A stretch of DNA of 64,000 bases from Cyclobacterium qasimii M12-11B (GTDB lineage Bacteria > Bacteroidota > Bacteroidia > Cytophagales > Cyclobacteriaceae). Positions within the stretch are counted from its first letter, which is position 1, and every line of letters starts with the position of its first letter. Shown piece after piece: positions 47,076-56,247 of this stretch. The DNA is taken from assembly GCF_000427295.1 (NCBI RefSeq), contig NZ_ATNM01000191.1, positions 145,257 to 209,256 on the forward strand. Reading direction: 5' to 3'. The notes under the pieces are model-generated. The model did not search any database, was not told where the DNA came from, and worked only from the letters and a program-made list of their open reading frames with translations. Made by a program: the position numbers and the translations under genes.

Positions 47076-48047
47076 TCATTGTCCTAATACAATAGCAAAA
47101 ATCAGCGGAGCAACAATAGTAGCATCTGACTCAATTATATATTTTGGGGTGTCAATGCCAAGTTTTCCCCAAGTAATTTTCTCATTGGGTACTGCTCCAG
47201 AATAGGAACCATAGGAGGTTGTACTATCTGAGATTTGACAGAAATAACCCCATAAAGGTATACCATCACGTTGCAAATCCTGATGAAGCATCGGTACTAC
47301 ACAGATTGGAAAATCACCTGCTATTCCTCCACCTATTTGAAAGAAACCAACAGTGCTTTCTTCTTTTGCATTCTCTGTGTACCAATCTGCCAGGTACATC
47401 ATGTATTGAATACCTCCTTTTACAGTATGCACATCATTTATGTCTCCCGCTATCACATGCCCAGCAAACATATTGCCAAGTGTTGAATCTTCCCATCCTG
47501 GAACTACTATGGGTATATTTTTCTTTGCAGCCTCTAGCAACCAGCTATTTTTAGGGTCGATTTGGTATTCACTTTCCAGCTTTCCTGACAACAAGATTTT
47601 ATAAAAAAACTCGTGAGGAAAAAAATGTTCGCCTGCTTTGTCTGCTTTTTGCCACTCTTCAAGAATTACATGCTCAATTCTCCTCATGGCTTCCATTTCT
47701 GGAATACAGGTATCTGTTACCCTGTTCATGTGCCTATCAACCAGGTCTTGTTCCTGCTGAGGAGACAAGTCCCTATAGTTTGGGATTCGCTCATAATAAT
47801 CATGAGCTACCAAGTTAAACACATCTTCCTCCAAATTTGCCCCAGTACAGGTTATGATATGTACTTTATCCTGACGGATCATTTCAGCCAAAGAGATACC
47901 TAGCTCGGCAGTAGACATGGCTCCGGCTAGCGTAATCATCATTTTCCCATTGTCATCTAAATGAGATTTATACCCTTCGGCAGCATCAATTAGAGCCGCC
48001 GCATTAAAATGTCTAAAATGATGCTTTAGAAAATTGGTAATTTCCAT
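47076..48047 (-). CDS. Deoxyhypusine-synthase-like protein lacking the catalytic lysine
   Basis: This 323-residue protein has the deoxyhypusine synthase fold signature: MMITLAGAMSTAELGISLAEMI, VHIITCTGANLEEDVFNLV, IVVPGWEDSTLGNMFAGHVI and a C-terminal KITWGKLGIDTPKYIIESDATIVAPL. In the eukaryotic and archaeal enzyme the catalytic Lys lies in GGGxxKHH; here that segment reads GGGIAGDFPICVV, so the Lys is replaced by Gly. Bacteria have no eIF5A substrate, and bacterial relatives include homospermidine-synthase-type polyamine enzymes. The actual reaction here is unknown. It lies 10 bases before the OmpA-type gene. Confidence 0.88.
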   Translation of the reverse strand: MEITNFLKHHFRHFNAAALIDAAEGYKSHLDDNGKMMITLAGAMSTAELGISLAEMIRQDKVHIITCTGANLEEDVFNLVAHDYYERIPNYRDLSPQQEQDLVDRHMNRVTDTCIPEMEAMRRIEHVILEEWQKADKAGEHFFPHEFFYKILLSGKLESEYQIDPKNSWLLEAAKKNIPIVVPGWEDSTLGNMFAGHVIAGDINDVHTVKGGIQYMMYLADWYTENAKEESTVGFFQIGGGIAGDFPICVVPMLHQDLQRDGIPLWGYFCQISDSTTSYGSYSGAVPNEKITWGKLGIDTPKYIIESDATIVAPLIFAIVLGQ

Positions 48048-48155
48048 TTTAATTAAATTAATTGGCCGTTAAATAGGTACTAATAATTCCGAATATAAAC
48101 ATCACAGCATTGAATAGCAAAGTACTCTTATATGCTAATGGGACAAAATTTCAAT

Positions 48156-48182
48156 AAAAAAGCCCGGAAACCCGGGCTTTTT
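48156..48182. terminator. Terminator after the Skp-like gene
   Basis: AAAAAAGCCCGG-AAAC-CCGGGCTTTTT is a compact GC-rich hairpin with T runs on both strands, 24 bases after the stop at 48206. Confidence 0.9.
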
Positions 48183-48205
48183 AAAATATATCAGTGTAAA
48201 TACCC

Positions 48206-48832
48206 TTATTTTTCTTCTGCAGGTGCTTCTACTTTTTCTTCAGAGCTACTGTTTCCTTTATTTTTGTAATCCTCATTGATACCGGATATAACGTCATCGG
48301 TAACATCAAAGTTTTTCTTTGCATACCAAACGCCACCACCTCTAGTGTAGGACAATATCATTTCAAGATCGTTTGCAGCAGCATAATCATTCAGGTAAAC
48401 CTGGATTTTATCGTATACTTCATTGTATAAAGTAGTTTCATCCGCAGACAATTCAGCCATTATATTCTGTCTGTAAGTCATTAGATTTTCTTCTTTTTTC
48501 ATTAACTCTTCCTGCTTTGCTTGAGCTTGATTTCTAGTCATATTACCACCAGTGCTCTGGAAACTAGCAACTTCCTGCTCAAATCCTTTGGCTCTGTTGG
48601 TCAATTCACTTTGGTATTTATTGCCTTTTTCAGCAATTTCAGCAGACCTTTCTTTAAAATATTCAAAGTTATTAATTACGCTATCTGTAACGATATATGC
48701 GATTTTTATATCCGCGATATCTGTTTTACTTTCTCCTCCTGAAACTGTTTCGTCGGTGGCAGAAGGATTACAAGCTCCGATAAGGAGTCCTAAAAACGCA
48801 ATTGCACTGAATAATGTCGTATTTTTTCTCAC
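48206..48832 (-). CDS. OmpH/Skp-like chaperone family lipoprotein
   Basis: This 208-residue protein begins with a lipoprotein signal (FSAIAFLGLLIGACNPSA). The mature part has the OmpH pattern: IKIAYIVTDSVINNFEYFKE at the start, a long charged coiled coil (QNQ-type NRAKGFEQEVASFQS, NQAQAKQEELMKKEENLMTY), then ADETTLYNEVYDKIQVYLNDYAAAN and MILSYTRGGGVWYA. Skp-like proteins hold unfolded outer-membrane proteins in the periplasm. A lipid anchor is less usual for classic Skp but common for Bacteroidota members. It has an acidic tail and its own terminator. Confidence 0.88.
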   Translation of the reverse strand: MRKNTTLFSAIAFLGLLIGACNPSATDETVSGGESKTDIADIKIAYIVTDSVINNFEYFKERSAEIAEKGNKYQSELTNRAKGFEQEVASFQSTGGNMTRNQAQAKQEELMKKEENLMTYRQNIMAELSADETTLYNEVYDKIQVYLNDYAAANDLEMILSYTRGGGVWYAKKNFDVTDDVISGINEDYKNKGNSSSEEKVEAPAEEK

Positions 48833-49016
48833 TTGATATGAATTTTAAAATTGAATGAGGCAAATATAAGAATTCTAAATCTTTTACAAATTCTAAGGAC
48901 AGTAATAAATACAAAATAGCTAAATTTCTATAAACAAGGTAATTTAAATCCTGAAATCCTTATTCAAATCAAACACCTTTCTCAGCTATTAATTTAAAAA
49001 CACTCTTTTCTAGTCT

Positions 49017-49919
49017 TTAAAAAAATATCTGCTGCGCCAATCGAAAAGTATTGGCATGCGCTTCTACAATGTCCCCTATCTTATGGGAATAGCCACCACC
49101 CATGCAACACATCACCGGAATTTTATTTGATTGTGCAGCGGACAAAACCATCCGGTCTCTTTCTTTACAACCCTGAGTGGTTAAGCCCAGCCTTCCAAGT
49201 TTATCTGTGGCCAATACATCTACCCCTGATTGATAAATCATAAAATCTGGGCCAATCTCGTCCAACAGTCTTTTGAGATGATTGTCCAATAGGTTAAGAT
49301 AACTTTTATCATCTATTTTATCCTCCAAAGGAACATCTAAGTTAGACTGTTCTTTGTGCATGGGATAATTGTGTTTTCCATGCATACTAAAAGTGAAAAC
49401 TTCTAGGTCATTTTTAAATATTGAAGCGGTACCATTGCCTTGATGAACATCGAGGTCAACCACCAATATTTTCGTTGCCCTCTGTTGTGATAATAAGCAC
49501 TTAGCAGTAATCGCAATATCATTAAGCAAGCAAAATCCTTCACCCCGATCCTTAAACGCATGGTGTGTTCCTCCAGCAATATTCATCCCAATCCCATCAT
49601 CAAGGGCATAAAATGCGGCCATCACTGAGCCGTTCATAATCTGAATTTCCCTTTCTACTAATTCATTGCTCAATGGGAAGCCTGTTTTTCTGATCTCTGC
49701 TTTGCTTAATGTGAGCTGCTTTAATTTTTGAAGATATTCAGGATCGTGCACAGAAGTGATGAAAGACTCTTCAAGAAGCTCCGGCTCGAAGAAATTCTCA
49801 CTTGTTAAAGTACCCTCATAGACCAATTGCTCAGGAAGCAACTCATATTTTTCCATAGGAAACCTATGCCCCTCTGGAAAATGGTGCGCATATTTGGTAG
49901 ACCAAGCTACTTTTAACAT
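49017..49919 (-). CDS. Histone deacetylase family protein
   Basis: This 300-residue protein is a zinc-dependent deacetylase of the HDAC/AcuC/acetylpolyamine amidohydrolase family. Motifs: GGTHHAFKDRGEGFCLLNDIAI (tandem His pair), VVDLDVHQGNGTASIF (zinc Asp and His), FSMHGKHNYPMHKEQ, and YQSGVDVLATDKLGRLGLT (second zinc Asp). No signal peptide, so it is cytoplasmic. Likely substrates in bacteria are acetylated lysine in proteins or acetylated polyamines; sequence alone cannot decide. It precedes the Skp-like gene by about 180 bases and follows the acidic hypothetical protein gene by 44 bases. Confidence 0.92.
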   Translation of the reverse strand: MLKVAWSTKYAHHFPEGHRFPMEKYELLPEQLVYEGTLTSENFFEPELLEESFITSVHDPEYLQKLKQLTLSKAEIRKTGFPLSNELVEREIQIMNGSVMAAFYALDDGIGMNIAGGTHHAFKDRGEGFCLLNDIAITAKCLLSQQRATKILVVDLDVHQGNGTASIFKNDLEVFTFSMHGKHNYPMHKEQSNLDVPLEDKIDDKSYLNLLDNHLKRLLDEIGPDFMIYQSGVDVLATDKLGRLGLTTQGCKERDRMVLSAAQSNKIPVMCCMGGGYSHKIGDIVEAHANTFRLAQQIFF

Positions 49920-49963
49920 AAACGGATTGTGTTTTTAAATAGGTAATGCCCTATTCGCGACGC

Positions 49964-50524
49964 TTAGTCCTCTTCTTCTTCCTCGGATTCGAAAGTGTAA
50001 AAGGTATCATCTAATTTAAGAGTATCGTCATTGAATGATACAATAAATTTTTCGAGGGCCTCCTCGTCAATTGATTCTATGTTTAGCGCTGCATCCAAGC
50101 CAATACCGAAATCATGATTGGTATCCAAACCTAAAAATTCCTGAACCCTGACAGAACCCTCTTCTTCCATATCCATTATCATTTCTGTAATGAACCAACC
50201 TATTTCTTCTTCCTCGGTTTTCAATGGAATAAGGTTTCCATTCTCATCCTCCTCATATTTAATTCCTTTATAATTCGGGAATTTTTTAGCTACCTCATGT
50301 TCTGCCAATTCGTAGAGCTCACTCTGGTAATGTAGCTTTAGGGTATAAAGTACAGCGTCATAAATCACATCCTTGCCTTCATATTTCCCAATGAAGTGAA
50401 AATTGACATACTCATCTGTATTGTCCTCACTTGGGATTATTTTAAAGCTTTTATTGCTAGAAATTAATTCTTGCTTTAGATCATCTATATTTTCAGGTAA
50501 AAAACCATCGTTTGGGTATTTCAT
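49964..50524 (-). CDS. Conserved acidic protein of unknown function
   Basis: This 186-residue protein is strongly acidic, above all at its C-terminus (an EEEEED tail) and in ESIDEEALEKFI. It has no signal peptide or membrane helix. It contains YVNFHFIGKYEGKDVIYDAVLYTLKLHY, followed by ELAEHEVAKKFPNYKGIKY. I recognise no characterised family; similar conserved hypotheticals occur in Bacteroidota. It ends 44 bases before the histone-deacetylase-family gene, so the two may be co-transcribed. ATG at 50524. Confidence 0.65.
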   Translation of the reverse strand: MKYPNDGFLPENIDDLKQELISSNKSFKIIPSEDNTDEYVNFHFIGKYEGKDVIYDAVLYTLKLHYQSELYELAEHEVAKKFPNYKGIKYEEDENGNLIPLKTEEEEIGWFITEMIMDMEEEGSVRVQEFLGLDTNHDFGIGLDAALNIESIDEEALEKFIVSFNDDTLKLDDTFYTFESEEEEED

Positions 50525-50789
50525 TTTTTGAAGGGTGGGTTAATAAAATTGGTTCTGCTGTGTTTAAGTTACAATAAAATAAAATTAAATACTACATCAT
50601 AGTATCTACTCAATAATTTACAATCTTTTACATTTTAAAAAAAATGCTCTCATTCAAAAAAAATCGGTCAATGGGCTTAATAAGTACCTACTTCACATGA
50701 AAATCATTCGAAATGACAGTACTTACTGCTAATAAACTATAAAATGCAAATTATTATTTGTTAATGCAAATTCAAGAGGTAATTAAAAT

Positions 50790-51158
50790 TCACTTTCCTA
50801 AGCGACTCCCTAAGGAAATTCCTAGAATAGAATTCACAAGGGAAAGCACCAAACTGAATAGAAGTGCCCACCAGAAGTTCCCCACTGAAAATCCACTTAC
50901 AATATCGGCTGCAAGCATCACCATTAAGGCGTTAATGACCAATAAAAACAAGCCTAAAGTAAGTATAGTAATTGGGATTGTGAAAAATATCAAGATTGGT
51001 TTAACGGTAACATTCAACAAAGCCAATAGGGCTGCGATTAGAACCCCTGTAAAAAAATCCTCAACTATTATCCCTGGAAGTAAATAGGCCGTGAAAATAA
51101 TTACCAGACCAGCAACGGCCAATTGTAAGAGTATTGAAAGAATTTGGTTTGATCTCAT
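50790..51158 (-). CDS. Phage holin family 4 (YvlD-like) membrane protein
   Basis: This 122-residue protein has four hydrophobic helices (LLQLAVAGLVIIFTAYLLPGI, TGVLIAALLALLNVTVKPIL, IPITILTLGLFLLVINALMV, WWALLFSLVLSLVNSIL) and the typical NVTVKPIL motif of the Phage_holin_4_2/YvlD group. Despite the name these are mostly chromosomal proteins of unknown function, with no phage genes nearby. ATG at 51158. Confidence 0.88.
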   Translation of the reverse strand: MRSNQILSILLQLAVAGLVIIFTAYLLPGIIVEDFFTGVLIAALLALLNVTVKPILIFFTIPITILTLGLFLLVINALMVMLAADIVSGFSVGNFWWALLFSLVLSLVNSILGISLGSRLGK

Positions 51159-51358
51159 TTTACTTTATCAACTATTTAAATTTAACTTTTTAAAAACAAG
51201 TACTATACGGTTCAAAAACCTCAATACCAACAAACTACATAGCAGTAACTAAACCCAACAAAGTCGACGGTTTACGATTGTATCCACAAGCAATTTTCTT
51301 TATACAAGTTTAGCAAAACTTATTTGAGATTAAAAAACCAAATGACTTAAATAAAAGC

Positions 51359-51381
51359 AACCCGGTAAAATTTACCGGGTT
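51359..51381. terminator. Terminator after the enolase-superfamily gene
   Basis: AACCCGGTAAAATTTACCGGGTT is a perfect palindrome just after the stop at 51395 (minus strand), followed by GCTTTTATTT on that strand. Confidence 0.8.
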
Positions 51382-51394
51382 GTTATTTATGGTC

Positions 51395-52862
51395 TTAGCT
51401 CCACGTTCTGTCCCACGATTTTATTTCATTCCAATCGTCAGTGGGTGCAAAAAACTTTTCTCCTTCTCTTAACCTTTTTTTAACTTCATCTTCATTAAGT
51501 TCCAAACCTATTCCAGGTGATTCAGGCACCGTTACGTATCCATCTTTCACAAATGGTTTATCAACGCCAGTAACTAAATCTTCCCACCAGGGGTTGTCCA
51601 CTGAATGGTGCTCAAGCCCAATGAAATTATAGGTTGCCGCAGCCGCATGTACTGTCCCCATAAATGTAATGGGTGAAGCTGCATGATGAAGTGCCATTCC
51701 AATTTGGAATTCTTCAGCATAATCCCCAATTTTTTTGGTTTGAAGATAACCCCCAGCACTTCCCGGATCAGGGTGAACCAAATCTACAGCTCGCGTCTCT
51801 ATGAGGTCCTTAAAGTTCTTCTTGTGATATGCATCTTCACCTGTAAGTGTGGGCGTAGATATGGATTCTGTGATTCTTTTCCATTGTTCAGTATTTTGCC
51901 ATGGTATCAAATCCTCCAGCCAGGCAATATTATAGGGTTCAAATGCCTTGGCCAATTTAATCATCTCATTGTATCCCATATGGCCAAAGTGGTCGATTGC
52001 TAAAGGTATCTCAAAGCCTACCTTTTCCCGAACCTTTGCTGCATATTCCACCATTTTTTCCAATCCTTTGGGGGTAATTTGAACATGCGTAAACTGATGA
52101 GGCGTTTGGGTATAACTCATTACATCTTTGTCAGACCAACCTCTCATTGGGCCCCATGGTGATTTATTGGTCAAAGTATCTTTCTGATCCTTGATCAGGC
52201 CTATTCCAATATCCATTTTCAACATGGTGTACCCCATGTCAACCCTACCTTTCATCTTATTGGCAAATTCGTCTGGGTCTTGTACTGTAGGAGTATCCAC
52301 ATAAATCCTAACCTTATCCCTAAATTTACCGCCCAATAATTGATACAAAGGAACGCCGTAAGCTTTACCTGCAAGGTCCCAAAGGGCCATTTCTACACCT
52401 GAAACACCACCTCCTTGTCTACCATGCCAGCCAAACTGTTCTATACTTTTAAATATCTTTTCAATATTACAGGGATTCTCTCCCAAAATCCTACTCTTTA
52501 ACATCAGCGCATAACGCTTATCAGCACCATCCCTTACATCTCCCAAGCCATGAATACCCTGATTGGTATAGATTTTAAGTAGGGGAACATTGCCATATTG
52601 GGCAATGCGCATATCCGTAATCCTTAAGTCGGAGGGATTGGATGAACGATTCACTTTAGAGGTGGTGTGCGCTAGGGTATCTTCTATGGGTAAAGCCATC
52701 ATTCCCCCTAAACTCAACCCACCTAAAGCAGCTTTCTTAAAGAACGACCGTCTCTCATTTTTAGGTTCTTCAAACAATGACTGAGACTGTTCAGGACTGC
52801 CTATTTTAGCACTTTTCTCATCATGATACCGTTGCTGTAGGTGTTGGGTACTTTTTTTTCAT
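51395..52862 (-). CDS. Mandelate racemase/muconate lactonizing enzyme family protein, Tat-exported
   Basis: This enolase-superfamily protein has a twin-arginine signal (ERRSFFKKAALGGLSLGG), the capping domain, and a (beta/alpha)7-beta barrel with metal ligands in AIDHFGH, WLEDLIPW and GEDAYH, plus a catalytic-type HHAASP at the seventh strand. It resembles sugar-acid dehydratases of the mannonate/galactonate type. The frame from a TTG at 52777 gives 460 residues. A longer start is likely: ATG at 52862, with one A fewer in the run at 52852-52859, gives MKKSTQHLQQRYHDEKSAKI and joins the known frame, giving about 488 residues. A Tat signal on this family is frequent in Bacteroidota. Substrate unknown. 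Confidence 0.87.
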
Positions 52863-52958
52863 ATTTGATAAGTTAATTTTGGGTATTGTTTAAATATAAT
52901 TACATATTAACTTACAATATGCCTAAAAAATGATAGAAAATGAAAATTTCCTCCTACC

Positions 52959-52990
52959 AAAACAGCCACTGAAAATTCAGTGGCTGTTTT
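52959..52990. terminator. Terminator downstream of pfkA
   Basis: AAAACAGCCACTGAA and TTCAGTGGCTGTTTT form a 15-base perfect stem with a 2-base loop, T-rich on both sides. It lies 175 bases after the pfkA stop and upstream of the enolase-superfamily gene, so it isolates the two. Confidence 0.8.
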
Positions 52991-53164
52991 AACTTATAAA
53001 AACCTGTACTACAAGGTGTATCAATAATAACTTACGCTAGATATTTAATTTACTTAATAAGCCATTTTAGTATCATTCAATCGCTAATATTTATTTATCC
53101 TACAATTAAAATAGAAAAGACGATTTTAACTTAAGGGCGCTTAAACAATATAATAAACTTAAAA

Positions 53165-54157
53165 TCAGGTAGATAGTATCCCCGCAATTCGCAAATCCTC
53201 TTCATCAACCTTTTTATCATCGATAATAGCCCTTTTTATAGGGGTAAAGACAATTTTATTATTTATAATACCTACCATCACATCATACTTCCCTTGTAGA
53301 AGCCCTTCAACGGCAGATACGCCTAATTTACTGGACAAAATGCGGTCAAAAGACGAAGGTGCTCCACCACGTTGGAGGTGCCCTAAAATAGTCACTTTGA
53401 TATCATAGGATGGTAAGATTTTTTTCACCTTCTCTGCAATCTCTTGCGCTCCACCACTTTTTCCTCCTTCGGCTACAATAACGATATTACTCTCTTTTTT
53501 TGCCTTTTCCCTGAATTTTAGTCTGTCAATTAATTTCTCAACAGGGAATTTCTTTTCGGGAATCAAAATAGCTGCTGCTGCGCTACCTATACCTGAATTG
53601 ATGGCGATAAACCCAGCATCTCTACCCATTACTTCTACGAAGAACAATCGGTCATGAGAGGTGGCAGTATCCCTAATCTTGTCGATTGCTTGGATCGCAG
53701 TATTACAGGCAGTATCAAAACCGATTGTTAAATCAGTTCCAAACAAATCATTATCTATGGTTCCTGGAAGACCAACAGCAGGAATCCCAAACTCTTTGTA
53801 AAACAAGTGAGCGCCTGTAAGCGAGCCATCCCCACCTATCACCACCAAAGCATCAATGCCATGGCTTTTGAGGTTTTCGTAAGCTTTCTTCCTACCTTCA
53901 GGCGTGCGAAATTCCACACTTCTCGCAGATTTTAAAAAGGTACCTCCCCTTTCCAGCACATGAGCAATTGATCGGCTATCCAACTTCCGGATATCGTTAT
54001 TGATCATACCTTCATAGCCACGGTAAATACCATAAACTTCTAAATTATAATAAAATCCTGCTCGTACCACGGCACGAATGGCTGCATTCATCCCTGGAGC
54101 ATCACCACCTGAGGTTAGTACTCCAATTTTTTTTATGTTGATAGGTTGGTCTTGCAT
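53165..54157 (-). CDS. pfkA: ATP-dependent 6-phosphofructokinase
   Basis: This 330-residue protein phosphorylates fructose 6-phosphate in glycolysis. Motifs: VLTSGGDAPGMNAAIRAVVR, GIYRGYEGM, VVIGGDGSLTGA (GGDGS, the ATP-using rather than pyrophosphate-using form), GTIDNDLFGTDLTIGFDTA (catalytic Asp), EVMGRDAGFIA and LGHLQRGGAPSSFDRILSSK. Length equals the usual bacterial PfkA of about 320-330. It follows the methylglyoxal synthase gene by 24 bases, so one mRNA links glycolytic entry and the methylglyoxal bypass. Confidence 0.97.
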   Translation of the reverse strand: MQDQPINIKKIGVLTSGGDAPGMNAAIRAVVRAGFYYNLEVYGIYRGYEGMINNDIRKLDSRSIAHVLERGGTFLKSARSVEFRTPEGRKKAYENLKSHGIDALVVIGGDGSLTGAHLFYKEFGIPAVGLPGTIDNDLFGTDLTIGFDTACNTAIQAIDKIRDTATSHDRLFFVEVMGRDAGFIAINSGIGSAAAAILIPEKKFPVEKLIDRLKFREKAKKESNIVIVAEGGKSGGAQEIAEKVKKILPSYDIKVTILGHLQRGGAPSSFDRILSSKLGVSAVEGLLQGKYDVMVGIINNKIVFTPIKRAIIDDKKVDEEDLRIAGILST

Positions 54158-54181
54158 GTTACTATTCTATGAATTCGTCGC

Positions 54182-54544
54182 TTATCTATCGAAATATTTT
54201 ATCATTAGCTCAGCCCCGGCTAGGTTGGTGGCCAAAGGAATATTGTGAACATCACAAATTCTCATTAACATTTGAACATCTGGTTCATGGGGATGCTTTC
54301 CTAAAGGATCTCTAAAGAAAATCACCATATCCAACTCTTTTTGTGCCACCATTGCACCGATTTGTGCATCACCACCTAAAGGCCCAGAAAGCAATTTTTC
54401 AACTACGAAACCTGCTTTCTCAATATGTGATCCCGTTGTACCTGTGGCAACAAGTGTAATTCCTTCCAGCGCTTTTTTTGATCCACCAATAAAATGAACC
54501 ATATCTGCTTTTTTCCCATCGTGGGCAATTAATGCTATTTTCAT
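54182..54544 (-). CDS. mgsA: Methylglyoxal synthase
   Basis: This 120-residue protein converts dihydroxyacetone phosphate to methylglyoxal and phosphate. It shows the family motifs [26 protein letters not shown] (phosphate site), [14 protein letters not shown] (catalytic Asp) and [18 protein letters not shown] with [10 protein letters not shown]. It is a little shorter than E. coli MgsA (152) but matches short forms. Directly upstream of pfkA in the same direction. Confidence 0.95.
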   Translation of the reverse strand: MKIALIAHDGKKADMVHFIGGSKKALEGITLVATGTTGSHIEKAGFVVEKLLSGPLGGDAQIGAMVAQKELDMVIFFRDPLGKHPHEPDVQMLMRICDVHNIPLATNLAGAELMIKYFDR

Positions 54545-54630
54545 TCTTTAATTCTAATTTGAATGCTTCTATTATGCGAATAACAAAAAAAAGACGAACA
54601 AAAGTTTACCCGTCAAAAAATTAATCTTCT

Positions 54631-54930
54631 TTATTTAGCCTTTTTTTCCAAAAAATACAAAACCATCTGCTCCCATTCTTCATCTAAGCCTATGTTTGGT
54701 CTTGTTTTACCTGCCCTATTGTACCAATAGGAAGCATTTCCCAAATCTCCTTCCTTCCTGTGAAGATAAGCATGCAAAAATGCTGCATCAGCATCTTCCA
54801 TTTGATCTATTAGTGCATGGGCCTTATTCCAGTCGCCATTGCCATCCAACCACAATGCATGCAAATACACAGTCAAATCCTCTGGAATTTGACCTTTTTG
54901 GATACTTGTCTTGAATGCTGATAGGTTCAT
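54631..54930 (-). CDS. Small conserved protein of unknown function (TPR-like)
   Basis: This 99-residue protein (MNLSAFKTSIQKGQIPEDLT) is cytoplasmic and helical, with WNKAHALIDQMEDADAAFLHAYLHRKEGDLGNASYWYNRAG-type content that looks like one or two TPR-like helical hairpins. No known domain name comes to mind with confidence. It lies 86 bases upstream of mgsA in the same direction. The 350-base region 54931-55278 between it and the polysaccharide cluster shows no gene or clear structure. Confidence 0.65.
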   Translation of the reverse strand: MNLSAFKTSIQKGQIPEDLTVYLHALWLDGNGDWNKAHALIDQMEDADAAFLHAYLHRKEGDLGNASYWYNRAGKTRPNIGLDEEWEQMVLYFLEKKAK

Positions 54931-55278
54931 AGTGCTTTGTTTTTAAAGATGGCCAAAATAAATACATATTAGTCAAGCCTACAAATTATAAGCTTAATTA
55001 AACACATATTATGAATTAGAAATTGTAATAGCCCACCCGTAGTACTCGGTGAAAGGGTATTAGTTTTGAAAAATCAAAGACATTTAATTCTGTGATTAAT
55101 TCATAAGGCAAGAGCCTATAAATAAACCGAAAAAGCAATGCTTAATTATTTTCTCATAATCTACATTACTTACAAGTATTACAATGATTTTACTGACTCA
55201 AGTTGAGATTTTAATTTACCAAATTTCGAAGAAAATATAGTTAAATAATTAAAAAGTTCGCAAAAAATTTATACTATA

Positions 55279-56247
55279 TCAATGGGATGGAATTAAGCTA
55301 TGAGCGATGCCTTTCATGGATTGGGCCTGCATTCCATATTGGTCTCTGCAGGCAGAAAAATGTTCCAGAATTTGTTTCACTTCATTTAAGCTTTGGTCGG
55401 GATAGTGACCATGATTGTGGGGGTGCCACCAAATATGATAAACTTCATTGTTTTTGGCAGCAGTAGTAATTTCGTTGATTATACGGTCAATTTTTAATTT
55501 ATTGAATCTACCTAACTTTGGATGGAAAGGTCTCAAAAAACGTGATGCGGGAAGTGAAATAGGATTGGAGACAATTTCTTTTTCAAGCTGATAAGATGTT
55601 TTTTTGCCTAAGGAAAGCACTGAATCCGAAGTCCTCCAGATTTTTTTTAGTAATTCTCTTTTTTCAGGGGTTTTCCAAAACCAATCTACAGGATTTGTCC
55701 TAACTGCGGTAAATCCCAAATCTCTTGCGACCTGTATAGCATTTGAATTGTATTGATTTCTAGGAAAAACAAGGGAAGTAAGGTCTACTCCATACTTTTC
55801 ATGAGCAATCTTCTTGGATGCCGACAAATCTTCTCGGAAGACATGATCAAGATGCCCTTTTTCCATTGTGTAATAATGTGAAAAAGTATGACTGCCTAAT
55901 TCCTGACCAGGGGTTTCAAGAATATTTTGAACCAATTCTGGTGCAAATAGGCAACTTTTATTTTTAGGTCCTTCATTAAACCAATTATAGGCAGACAGTC
56001 TTGGGTCCTTATATTCTGGCTTTGATGTGGGGCAATAATGTAACCATTCATCGGGGCTCTCCGCCATTAACATCCCTACAGTAGCCCATGTTACTTCAAC
56101 TTCATATTGGCTAAATAAAGAAAGTAATTTAGGAACCACCTCTCTTGTGATCTGATAGTAAGTTTCCCAATTCTGAAGAGAAACTTTATCAAACCGACCC
56201 CAGTGAAGTTCAAAATCTAATGAGATAACTAAAGTTGGACGATTCAT
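55279..56247 (-). CDS. Polysaccharide deacetylase (NodB-like)
   Basis: This 322-residue protein has NodB homology motifs: LVISLDFELHWGRFD (catalytic and metal Asp), GSHTFSHYY (metal His pair), LVFPRNQYN and a C-terminal YHIWWHPHNHG. It would remove acetyl groups from a surface or capsular polysaccharide. No signal peptide is seen. Its start overlaps the stop of the upstream membrane protein gene by 4 bases, so it is the last gene of the polysaccharide operon. Confidence 0.9.
   Translation of the reverse strand: MNRPTLVISLDFELHWGRFDKVSLQNWETYYQITREVVPKLLSLFSQYEVEVTWATVGMLMAESPDEWLHYCPTSKPEYKDPRLSAYNWFNEGPKNKSCLFAPELVQNILETPGQELGSHTFSHYYTMEKGHLDHVFREDLSASKKIAHEKYGVDLTSLVFPRNQYNSNAIQVARDLGFTAVRTNPVDWFWKTPEKRELLKKIWRTSDSVLSLGKKTSYQLEKEIVSNPISLPASRFLRPFHPKLGRFNKLKIDRIINEITTAAKNNEVYHIWWHPHNHGHYPDQSLNEVKQILEHFSACRDQYGMQAQSMKGIAHSLIPSH

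Noticed and set aside
50758..51087. 109-codon plus-strand frame over the YvlD-like gene
   Set aside because: It is the shadow of a clear four-helix membrane protein gene on the minus strand.
50790..51158. Prophage or lysis cassette because of the holin-family name
   Set aside because: No endolysin, spanin or other phage gene is nearby; YvlD-type proteins are usually chromosomal.
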